Source: Podospora comata (taxonomy: Eukaryota; Ascomycota; Sordariomycetes; Sordariales; Podosporaceae). From it: a DNA stretch of 64,000 nt. Made by a program: the position numbers and the translations under genes. The DNA lies in the NCBI GenBank assembly GCA_017354895.1, contig CP071495.1, forward strand, positions 2,463,001 through 2,527,000, read 5' to 3'. The stretch's first letter is position 1. Every line of letters starts with the position of its first letter. The notes beneath the pieces were generated by a model. The model did no database searches and had not been told where the DNA came from. It was given only the letters and a program-made list of their open reading frames with translations. This document shows positions 11,505-20,818 of this stretch, piece by piece.

Positions 11505-12690
11505 CTAATGGTGGTGAATTACAACAATTGCATGATTAGCGCAAAATGCACGTCAAGGGGAGATCTAGGCCTCGTCATAGAAGAAGAAATAGGAAAAAAG
11601 ACAAGATGGCAAGATGATAGGTTCCGGTATATGCATGTATTGTAACAGAACATAATCGTAGGGTCTCCCCGTCGGACCAGTTGCGGTCTGGCCACTTGCA
11701 CTCTTTCAGGCCCTTCGCTTGCTGGGCGGTGGTGCTACCCCCAGCAAAGCCCACATGGGGGACATACCTGGTGCTGTTGATTGGACAGAGCTGCCCTTCG
11801 GCGCGGAAGAAGAGGACATGGCTTCCGGGGCAGATTTTAGCAATTGGTCATGGAATCAATGCCCGGGGGATGATGAAGAGGAGCAGAAATGTGGCCCTAT
11901 GTGTCTTGTTTTGCCTGGCTGGCCGTGGAACAAGTACTTGTGTTGAAACAGCAAGGTAGAGCTCAGCGAGTGCCCGCCGTGTGCGCCGTGTGCGCCGCAG
12001 CAAGCATCCCACTTCCATGAATTCCGATCCGTTGCTCCACGTCAGCTCGGCCTGTTCCTCGCCCTTGGAAGACAAGAGAACTGTTCCTTGCTCAGAAACA
12101 ATGCATATTCTTACGTGTCATCTATAGGCCTGAGAAGCCAGCACGAGGTCCCCCAAGGAGGTTTTTAGTCAGGGCTTGCATCTTGATAAATGCTACCGTG
12201 TTACAGCATGCAGCAGCCGCAGAGCGGCGCAAGAGATGGTGTTCACAGGTGGGGACAAATATTACGTAATCTTCAAGGTCACGGACCAATCGTGGTTTTT
12301 TTTACCAACTCCAGGTTCTGCCAGCCGCGAAGAAACTTTCCCTTTTTCTTCTTTACATATTTCACCCTTCCCCCCGAATATTCTTGGAATCCGCCCGCTG
12401 GTGCATTTATGTAACAGCAAATGTGGCCTTTTCATCTCTTGGGGAGAAGTAGACAAAACTATCCGCGCTTTATAATCCTGACATATCTCGAATTGATCGT
12501 GAAACATCAGTTCACCAAATGAGGGTGCCAGGTTCGCTTGGGGCGGACATGCTACTTCACCATGAAACTTTGTGTGTGAATTGTGATGTATTTAAAAATC
12601 AACTAAAAACTGGCCAACAATGCAATTTTTTCTGTCTTGAGTCGGGGTATCAAGTACTCTTCTCCCTGCCTATATTAGGTATTATGCCCC
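11505..12690. other. intergenic, RUD3 upstream side
   Basis: About 1.2 kb containing the missing RUD3 first exon and promoter at its left end and the NOP15 3' flank at its right end. The right part (12100-12660) is A+T-rich. No other gene is supported. Confidence 0.5.
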
Positions 12691-13975
12691 TCATGGCTTC
12701 GTCTTCTTGTTCCTCGTGCTGCTCCTTGTCCCCTTTCTGGGTGTGTCCTCCTTGGGCTCCTTGGCAGCCTTAGTCTTTTTGACCTTGGTCACCTTGGTCT
12801 CGACAACCGTCTCAACAACCTCTTCAATCTTCTCCTCGATCTTCTTCTCAACCTTTTCCTCGACGGCGGGAGGGGCCTCGATCTCCTTAGGAGCCTCCTC
12901 CTCGGCGGTTCCGTTCTCCAGTTGTGGCTTGGCCTCGGGAGCTTTGAGCTGAGGGATGTCAAACTCGTAGTCCATAAGATCCTTGAGCTTCTCAGCCCGC
13001 GCAAGCCGTCTCTGCTCCTCCTTTGTGATCTTGGCCTGCCATTGCGACTCGGAAAGCGGTCTTTCGAGCTGGTTGCCGGCCATCTTGTTCCAGGGGACGA
13101 CCTTGAAGCGGCGGTTGGCGCCCTTGAAGAGGTCAGGGTGCACCTGCTCAGGCGGCACAACCTTGGCGGTAAGAATGTGGCCGAAGAGAAGGTACTTGTC
13201 CATGGTGCGCGCCGCGATATCGGCCACCTCAGCCTCCGCAAACTCAATGAAGGCACGATGACGGCTGGCGCCTGTCTTCTTGTTGCGCACAACTCTCAAC
13301 TTGGTGATATCGCCGAATTGACCGAAGTACGCCCGGAGCTCGTGCTCGTAGAAACCGTGGGGGATGCGTCCGAGGTAAACGACGCCGGGGTTTCCACTGC
13401 TGACTGGGTTCTCCTTTTCCTTCTTTTCCTTCTTCGCCTTCTTGGACTTGGGGATCTTGCCGACATCCTGACCCTTCTGGAAGGTCTCGCTGATCCGCGT
13501 TGGCTGTTCCTCCTCGTTGTCGCTGTCAAGGGCCTCAACTAGGGCTTGGGTCTCAAGGTCGACCTCCTCGTCCTCCTCCTCAAAGTTCACAGTCTCTTCC
13601 TCGACTGGTTCCTCGACCTTCTTGGCATTCTTGGTGGGCTTCTCCTCCTTTGTTGGCTTCTTCTCCTTCTTCAGCGCCGACTTCTTGGGGGCCTCCTCGG
13701 CGACAACGTCCTTGGCGGGCTTCTGCTTCTTGATGACGACGGGGGACGCATCCTCAGTAGCTGCGAAGAGATGGTCAGACAATTGTCGCTCCAAGACAAA
13801 TATGGTGGGAGAAAACAAACCCTTGCGCTTCTCGGCCTTGGGGGTTCCGTTGGCGGCCTTCTTCTCCGTGGCAGAAGCTGTGAACCAACCCATTAGTATT
13901 CAGCTGTTTATTTGCCGGATTTTGAATGAACAAACCCTTCGCCTTACGGCCTGCACCGTTGACTGTTCTGGCCAT
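12691..13975 (-). CDS. nop15: NOP15-type nucleolar RRM protein (60S biogenesis)
   Basis: Three exons (13975-13936, 13877-13821, 13760-12691) give 388 residues. NOP15 is a nucleolar RNA-binding factor of pre-60S particles needed for ITS2 processing. One RRM lies near residues 157-235, with RNP2 VVYLGRIP and RNP1 RHRAFIEF. It is followed by the family-specific segment FKVVPWNKMAGNQLERPLS. Both flanks are strongly charged: a Lys/Glu-rich N-terminal half with an acidic block (VNFEEEDEEVDLETQ) and a basic C-terminal tail. The start at 13975 was chosen because it opens MARTVNGAGRKAK and both phase-1 introns (58 and 60 bases) then keep the frame. The two introns share an identical donor context (AAGG followed by TTTGTT) and similar acceptors, which is unusual. 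The single RRM and its motifs make the assignment firm. Confidence 0.9.
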
Positions 13976-14289
13976 TGTGAATGTTGATGATTGTGTGGGT
14001 TGCAGAACAGGATTGTTGCTGGGGCGGGCGCAAAAGTGTAATCCAATGGCTCCGTCCAGCGCTTCACCTCCAGAAAATTTCTGGATTCTGCCAGTGCGAC
14101 CGCATCCTGGAAGGCGGTGAATTGCCAAGCTCTCTGGTCCCACCTTTAGCTGCACCCCTTGACCCACTCATGTTCACCCCTTCAACCTCACTCTTGTTGA
14201 CAGCTTCAATAACAGCCGATACAATACTATTTGGGGCCTTGTCAATATTGTATGTTCCGTGAACCCAGAACTCGTCAGTTTCAGCTGGT

Positions 14290-14610
14290 ATCGTCAGCAG
14301 CCATTATACCGTGACGGACAGTTTCCCTTCCGTTATCCCGTTGCTCAACTCTCTTCTCACCCTTCTCAGACCATTTCTCATACCAAACCACATCCTTACA
14401 ATCCACACTAGCACCTAGCTCATACCACGGGGCCTCAGGCGTCTCTTCACTGCCAGAGAATTGCAGTAGTCAAACCATGCCTATGCCTTGTATTTTGGTT
14501 GAAGATACTGCTCGTCCACAGCCTTAGTATCGGTTGCATGCTCAACAAGCTTGGTGCTCAAGGATACAGTCTTTACAGTCTTGGAGATAAAGAGTGAAGG
14601 ACGATGCTAG
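14290..14610 (-). pseudogene. relic of a tandem single-pass membrane protein family member (copy 4)
   Basis: On the minus strand the segment from 14607 reads ASSFTLYLQDCKDCILEHQ, which resembles the ectodomain of copy 2 (FLSIFGNCTACIKDN). After a frame change comes YLQPKYKA, a stop, then AWFDYCN, which resembles copy 2 IKPNFQPWLDYCE. Almost directly after it, in another frame, is TPEAPWYEL, which resembles the cytoplasmic tail TPETRWHEL of copy 1. The Ser/Thr stalk and the membrane segment found in copies 1 and 2 are missing between them. So the copy carries at least one stop, frame changes and an internal deletion. It lies downstream of copy 1 on the same strand, as the end of a tandem array. 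Similarity is by eye and short, so confidence is moderate. Confidence 0.45.
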
Positions 14611-15304
14611 AAAACACCATCCTGGTGTTTGGTAAGCTGCTGTTTTTCGCTATAAAAATTGTCTGGCATTAGGTGGTGTCGGTATAGGCAACTTCGTCTT
14701 TATTGTCTTGAAGAAATCTTGTGTTTTGATGACACTAACTGCAGGACAAATTACAAGGGGGCGGCAGGATTTGAGCATCTTCGCCGAGCATCGATGGCTG
14801 TACAACTTCGGTAGCTGTTTTCTCGGGTTTAATATCAATCACCGTGCTAATATCGGGTATGGAGGTCACATGAGAAGAAGAATGGAAATAGGGGCTTGGA
14901 CCTCAGTATTGAATGGAATTGGTTCATGGGGTCATGTAGTTCTCCTGGATCTACTCTTCCGGAGCCATGGCGAGAATACCCTCCAACACTGGTTATCAAC
15001 CATGAGGCACAGTCGTATGTTTGTGAATGATCTTTACCAGTAATTCCAGCTTATGTTGTACCAGAACCTTTGGTTTATGCTATCAAGACAGATGCATGGA
15101 ACCTGAGCTACGGAGTATAGCGCAGCTCATGCGATCTGCGCATCACCTTCTTGGGCAGCATGATACCTTTCCAACAGATGTACGGCATATTTTCCTTCAT
15201 CGTGTTTGTTGCCATTGCCTAGCAAGCTTGTCGCCAAGGCGAGTACTCCCTCGTTTCCAGGTTACCAAATGTATCACCATCAACACCCCCAATCTCACGA
15301 TCAT
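14611..15304. other. intergenic with coding-like minus-strand fragments
   Basis: On the minus strand, about 14900-14740 reads as an open, biased stretch (DISTVIDIKPEKTATEVVQ) and 14735-14650 as another (KTQDFFKTIKTKLPIPTP), in different frames. They may be further debris of the tandem family or of another decayed gene. No intact gene. Confidence 0.35.
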
Positions 15305-16333
15305 TTATTGAGAACGGTCACCCTTCTCTCCTTGATCTGCAGTTGTATCAAGCTCATGCCATCGAGTTTCCGGTGTCTGCTGAAGCTCTGTTGTCCCTGG
15401 TGAAACTGGAAGTTCGCAAATTTCACCAATTGTCGAGTTTGTATCCTTCTTGGCCTGTCTATGCGGCTTGGCAGTCAAAGAGTCCCCGTGAAGCTGTGCC
15501 TTGTCCCATATGCCATTGTCGGCCCTTCGCTTCCGTAGCCTTCTTCGAATCAGATAGGCTACAACTCCAAAGAGAATGAACGCTGCTATCATGGAGCCCA
15601 CGACGACTCCGATCAAGGCACTTCTGCCTAATGTGCCTTCGTCGTCATTTGAGTTGGATCCGGTGTCTTCGAGGGTTAGAATAATTGTTTGTATTAGGTA
15701 TGACGAGAGGTTTGGCTTACCTGGCCCGGTGGCTGTTGTTGAAGCGCCGGTCTCTGGACAAGGACATGTCAGAAAACACTCTAAAAGAGTGGGGGATGAT
15801 ATGAACTTACTTGAGAGTGAAGCAGTAGTTGTAGCACTGTTCGGAGTTGCGGAGGCTTCAGTGGCTGTATGATTAAAGGACTCTGCTTTGGGCAAGATCA
15901 TAATCTGGGTTGTCAAAATCGTCGAAACGTCATGGTTGAAAAGCTTGGTTTTAACCGATTTAGTCGTGGTCAAGGTTTCAAAGTAGTCGGCCGGGTAGGT
16001 GACATCGGATGGTGGTAAATTGCAAAAACCCACCCAGAGTCCGTAGTTAGGGTCGAGAAATTCTCTTTGAATGTGGAAGAGATCAGAAGTGCCCACTGTG
16101 AGACATTTCATACACAAGTCGTAATTCCCTCGAAAGACGTTGCAGATAGTCGACCATGCGTATGAAGTTACATTCCTCATATCAAGAAACCCAGCAAAGT
16201 CTGGTATTAGTTGGCATCAAATCGCGACCTTTGATTCAAGTCGAGACCACTCACCGCAATATATTCCAGTACAGCGATCTGGCAAGGACAGATCGTCGGT
16301 GCCAACCTGGCGCCCTATATTTTGTATGGCCAT
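15305..16333 (-). CDS. single-pass membrane protein with cysteine-bearing ectodomain, tandem family copy 1
   Basis: Four exons (16333-16255, 16200-15811, 15753-15721, 15666-15305) give at least 287 residues. The order is an extracellular part with paired cysteines and N-glycosylation sites (RNVTSYAWSTICNVF, YDLCMKCL, LWVGFCN), a Ser/Thr-rich stalk split by a 33-base exon, one membrane segment (ALIGVVVGSMIAAFILFGVVAYLI, near residues 185-208) followed by a basic stop-transfer patch RRRLRKRR, and a cytoplasmic tail of about 70 residues. All three introns have good donors (GTGAGT, GTAAGT, GTAAGC). Copy 2 has the same exon plan and the same 33-base exon. The ATG used has no signal peptide, and the frame stays open upstream, so a signal-peptide exon probably lies further 5' and was not located. 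The fold resembles fungal cell-surface glycoproteins with an alpha-helical anchor. I do not recognise a named family and assign no function. Confidence 0.65.
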
Positions 16334-17159
16334 GAATTGAGCGCTCCTGTGTGGCCCATGGAAATAGAGAGGTACGGTTGATGGAAAGAGAGAATTTTGG
16401 GACGAGGCTTGGGTAATAAGTCAAGTACCTACGGGCACCGACAGCTCCAATATATTGCTCCCATCACAAAGATACAAAGTCATACTTTCAATCACACGCC
16501 CAATACACGCAAATACTTCGCCAAAGCACTCTTTTAGGGGTAGCCTTGTTCCAGCGATCAACGTCAACTTGCATGTAAATACGGCACCTCGCATGTTTCA
16601 TGGGTGGCCGCTTCGGCCTGCTCATATAATCACCAGCCGGTGATAGCTTCAAAAGTATGCCCTGGCCATGCTTCCCATGCATCCCATGCACCCACTTACT
16701 CGTTTTCTTATGCGGATGATGCTTGGTAATAGGAAGCTGTTGCATTGACACCTTTGTTGGGGGCCAGGCTTACCGAACTTCATATCTGTACCGTAGCAGC
16801 ACTTCGTCTGGTCGATTTTCTTTGCGGTGGGTATCTACGTGGATAGAAAATAAGGTAGGTGTCGTCTATCTATATATGTACCTCTCATCTTGCCGCGAGA
16901 ATTAATATGAGAATTGATATAGGTTACCTACCAGATGTATACTCATTAAATACCAGGAAAGCAACCGTGGGACTCCTCTCAAACCTGATATTGCTCTCAG
17001 TCATATGAGGCGGCACAGCCATTCCCGTCATTTGTGCATAACACCCCCTTCATTATGTTCAACCTATTCTGAGCGTTACCATCCTCATGTACCCTCCTGC
17101 CCTAAACCCTTTCTCCAGTCATGATACAGAGCCACCGACTCTCAACTCTTCAAAGCATT
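16334..17159. other. spacer between tandem copies 1 and 2
   Basis: About 0.8 kb. It should contain the promoter and probably the unseen first exon of copy 1 near its left end, and the 3' flank of copy 2. No other gene is supported. Confidence 0.45.
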
Positions 17160-18342
17160 TCACCCCTCCCACCCCCCCCTCTTCTCGAAATGAGCACCAC
17201 CACCATCCAGTTCATACCTCGGAAGGCCCTGACTTCCCTGAAGCTCCTTCGACATGGGCGATATAGGAAGCTCTGTCGAGGCAGAACCAAGTGGAAGCTC
17301 CCGGAAACCTGAGTCCGGTAGCTCTCGAAGCCAAGAATTTGGCAGCTCTTGCGGGGATGTTTTTGGTTTGACGGGTATAGAGTCACCATGTAGCTGTGCT
17401 TTTCCCCAGACCTCATCCTTCCCGTCGTTTGCGTCTTCGGTTCGAGGAATGGGTTCTTTTTTCCGCCGGCGTCGTATCATGAAGGCAATGGCGCCCAAGA
17501 GGAGGAGTCCGCCTATTACTGAGCCTACTATCACACCGATTAGGGAGCTTCTGTTTAGTGTATTTGGGGTTCCGGATTGGTCGAGCTCGAGTTCTGAGAC
17601 TTTGGGGTTTCGTTAGACTGTTATCTGGCAGTGTGGTTGGTGGGTGGTTACTTACCTGACTGTGTGGCAGTTGCGGAGGTGCTAGTAGCTAGACGTGTTG
17701 GCGTTAGATGATGAAGCATGGCGTTGGAATAGAGTAGACCAACTTACATGATGATAGGCTCGTAGTGGTAGCATTGTTGAAAGTGGTCGAAGTTGTTTCC
17801 TGGGGATCAGTAAGGTTGAAGGACTTCAGATTGGGTAGAATCTGTGTGACTGTCTCCAAAAACGAAGTGATGCTATTCGGGCCCAGTAATGTTTGTTTCC
17901 AGTAGGTCTTTGTTACAGTGTCAAAATAATCGGCGGGAAACTCAATCATCTTGGTCGGTCCACTGGTAGCTGATATCGGGATCGGCGGCAAGACTTCGCA
18001 GTAGTCCAGCCATGGTTGAAAGTTTGGCTTGATGTAACCATTCTCGATCTCTGAATACTTGGTGTCGTTCGAGTTATCCTTGATACAAGCGGTACAATTC
18101 CCGAAAATTGAAAGAAAGGCTGCGTCTTTTGAACACAGTTCTGCAGTTTTGCCGAGCCTTTGGGCTTCCATATATGCGCTATCTAATGACATTCCGGGAT
18201 TCGCATTAGATACGCCATTTCTTTTCCAATTCAAGATCCAAAACTTACCGCAGAGTGAGAAGCACATAGCTGGCAGCAACTGAGATCCCTCACCCTCTTG
18301 CCGTGCTTGTAAGCCCATAGGCGATAGCTGTCGTTTTCCCAT
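17160..18342 (-). CDS. single-pass membrane protein with cysteine-bearing ectodomain, tandem family copy 2
   Basis: Four exons (18342-18249, 18182-17748, 17688-17656, 17599-17160) give at least 333 residues. The ectodomain has MCFSLC, ELCSKDAAFL, GNCTACIKDNSND and WLDYCEV, then a Thr/Ser stalk interrupted by a 33-base exon. The membrane segment SLIGVIVGSVIGGLLLLGA is followed by RRRRKK, and the tail carries KAQLHGDS and ends near LPRYELDGGG. Copy 1 matches at the membrane segment (ALIGVVVGSM), at KAQLHGDS and at the tail end, and has the same intron phases, so the two are tandem duplicates. Exon 2 begins at 18182 because the acceptor TCATTAG restores CD-SAYMEAQ in frame; the AG two bases later would not. 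As in copy 1, the frame is open upstream of the first ATG, which suggests a missing signal-peptide exon. Role unknown; a surface sensor or adhesin is only a guess. Confidence 0.65.
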
Positions 18343-18997
18343 TTCATTGGGGGTGAGAGGGCTTGTTGCGGGGTTGAAACTTGAGAACAGAAGGAAGGGA
18401 GAGGTGGTACCGCTTACTAGGGAAACAGCATGAGCTGAAATATATGGCCAGAATACTACTTATCTCGCTGTGATGGTCGAATTCAGCTGCATGCAGAACA
18501 AGATGCCATTTCAGTCACGATGCACCATACATGTAAATACTCCAGCAAAGTGCAGTTTTTGGGCACAGCCTCGTCCGAGTGATCGACACTTACCTGAAAT
18601 TACTGTACAATCTCGACTGCCATTGCATGAAGATGTTGTAGATATCCAGCCAGTGGCATACCCTTATAATTTGCCGAACGGCTGTATTGTCTGCATTTAC
18701 TTTCTCGTTTCCAATCAATCCAGGTCTTGGCAACAGAGCAGTTGACCCCTTGGTTGTCGCTCTATGGCGGCCTAGGCCGTGGGCTTGAATGTACCTGACG
18801 CTGATGCTGTTCTGGTTAGGCATTTGGATATCACACTCTTTGGCTCATACCTGAATGCTCGAATGCGAAAGCCTTGCTTCGTATTTACTCATATGTTTTG
18901 GGTTTAGACCTTTCTTGTATGCTCATAACCCCTATCATCACCGTGTTTGCTATTATCATTATCATCAGCTCAACCATTTCCTCCCTCATTGCGCAGG
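18343..18997. other. spacer between tandem copies 2 and 3
   Basis: About 0.65 kb. It holds the promoter side of copy 2, including an open stretch directly upstream of its first ATG (TTSPFLLFSSFNPATSP) that could be extra coding sequence. No separate gene. Confidence 0.4.
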
Positions 18998-19443
18998 TCA
19001 TACCGACCTCCTCTCCTTTCTCAACTTCTCCCCACCCCCATCAAGCTCATACCTCGGAAGATCAAACGTCTTCTCCAACTCCACGACCCCCGTAGAAACC
19101 GACAACTCCCTCAATACCCTCATTTCCCTCAGCTCACAAAGCTCCCGCAAGTCACGAAGCTCACGGAGAGCACGAAGTTCGCCCATCTCGGCATATGAAA
19201 GCCCTCTTGGCAATCCTCGAGATGATGTATCGGCCGCAAGCTCTTGAAGCCATGTGTCTAGCACTTCCGCTGGTGGTACCCTTGGTGTGAGTGATTTGCT
19301 GTGAAATTGAGCCTTGCCACTAGCCACTCACCGCAGACTGAGAAGCAGGGAGCTGGCACATGAATAATACCGTCAGTGTACTGTCTCGTCCGCAAATTCA
19401 CGGATCGCCCCCTCGGGCCTTTCGTCCCAACCTCGTGCTCCAT
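18998..19443 (-). pseudogene. internally deleted relic of the tandem membrane protein family (copy 3)
   Basis: Exon 1 is recognisable: it ends APCFSVC followed by G and the donor GTGAGTGG, the same junction as copy 1 (IYC, G, GTGAGTGG). Within about ten bases of that donor the sequence jumps to the cytoplasmic tail (GKAQFHSKSLTPR, compare KAQLHGDSLTAKP in copy 1). The tail continues to FDLPRYELDGGGEKLRK, compare LPRYELDGGG in copy 2. The rest of the ectodomain, stalk, 33-base exon and membrane segment are gone, so the gene cannot make the family product. The retained tail has an expanded xLREL repeat (ALRELRDLRELCELREMR). The deletion end inside intron 1 means no acceptor remains for that donor. 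A short soluble product cannot be excluded. Confidence 0.6.
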
Positions 19444-20818
19444 AGAAGATGCGCCTAGGCCTGCTACAAGAGATGATGGGGGGCCTGGTTATGTTAGAAT
19501 GAGATACAGGAAGACAGAGAAGGGACTGCAACACACTAGATATATAATGCGAAACTGCCGCCTTGAACATGTATACCCCCCAAGTACGTATGCGGTCTTG
19601 GGGCGGATTTTCGACGAGACGCTGAAATAAATTGCGGTGATACTACATCACCCAGCCTCCATTCTTCCGGCATTGGGATATGTGATGTGCAAAACTGCAA
19701 ATACCTGCAAGTGCTTCCACAAACCTCGTATAATGGGAGCAGCCTTCTCTTGATGTCAGTATTTACTTGTACGGCCTTGCAACCTTGGACGAGGAGTGTC
19801 CGAGTGATGACAGGAGAGAGGCTTGGCTGTAAGCCCAGCATAAATGAAAACTTGAAGCCATTTCACCCCTTCGGCTCAGCTGATCTTCTGGGAAACAGAG
19901 AGTTATTCGCTTCCGAGGATGCAGTTGCTGTCAATGCTGTGGTTACAAAGATCGAGTGCAGTCGATTTTCGACTTGGACTGTAAGTGCGTCTATAACCCC
20001 ATGGCTTGGCACATCGATAGTTGATATACCCAACCTGCGGACTGCACCGGGTTTGTGCTTTTGGTGAGAGGCGCGTATCTCATCTCTCCTGTGACAATAT
20101 CAGGCCCTTGATGCCACAAATAAAGAGGGAGAAGTCCCATCCAGGTTTTGTCGCGATGAAGTGGCACTGATGTTGGGCCACAAGGCTGCAGTCGAGCACC
20201 GTGTCCGCCACTGGGTATCTGAGATCGTTTGGTGCCTTAATGATGGTCGGCAGCTGATAAGATGTCTGAGCTTGACACGAGGATTGAAGACAATTGGTAA
20301 AAGCCGTCTCTTGGTAATGAGACGAGGTGCAAGCTCCGAGGTGCACACCCCTTGCATCACCTGAGCATGCAGGCTGTCCGCCGGTGCTGGGCTGGCATTT
20401 CTCTGGATCGACCGGGCCGCTGCACACTCTTTCCGTGCACCATTCAAGCTTCTGCGTTGTTTCACTCAACTCACCCTCGACGAAAACTCGGGCGCTCGTT
20501 TGCGTGTTCACAATTCGCCTTTTTCTCGACGTCTCTTTTCCGCCGTGTCGCTGACCGACTTTTGCATCTTTTTCCTGTTCTATACCCCACAAGCCTCTTT
20601 TTCCCCTCTCGTAGTTTTTGCCAAGCATTCTCGGATCTCGAAACCAACGTGATGCATCTCACAAACTGAAGAACAGGCGCAGCCACCTCTTGTGAGACGC
20701 GTGTCCACTGAAAGATTGATTCAAGGACACCCCTTACCAGTTGTCTCCAGCCAGCTTATTAACTCGCTCGAGGGACAAAGAATACTCCAAGTCGCTTCGG
20801 CGCCCGCGCGCATTCACC
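19444..20818. other. intergenic between tandem family and plus-strand gene
   Basis: About 1.4 kb with the promoter of the plus-strand gene at 20819. A minus-strand stretch near 20070-19870 reads open and Ser/Thr-rich (FVTTALTATASSEANNS) and could be another scrap of the tandem family. A 182-codon minus frame (20080-20628) has no recognisable domain. No gene called. Confidence 0.4.

Noticed and set aside
20080-20628. 182-codon minus-strand open frame
   Set aside because: No recognisable domain, overlaps other frames, and lies in the promoter region of the plus-strand gene at 20819; length alone is not convincing.
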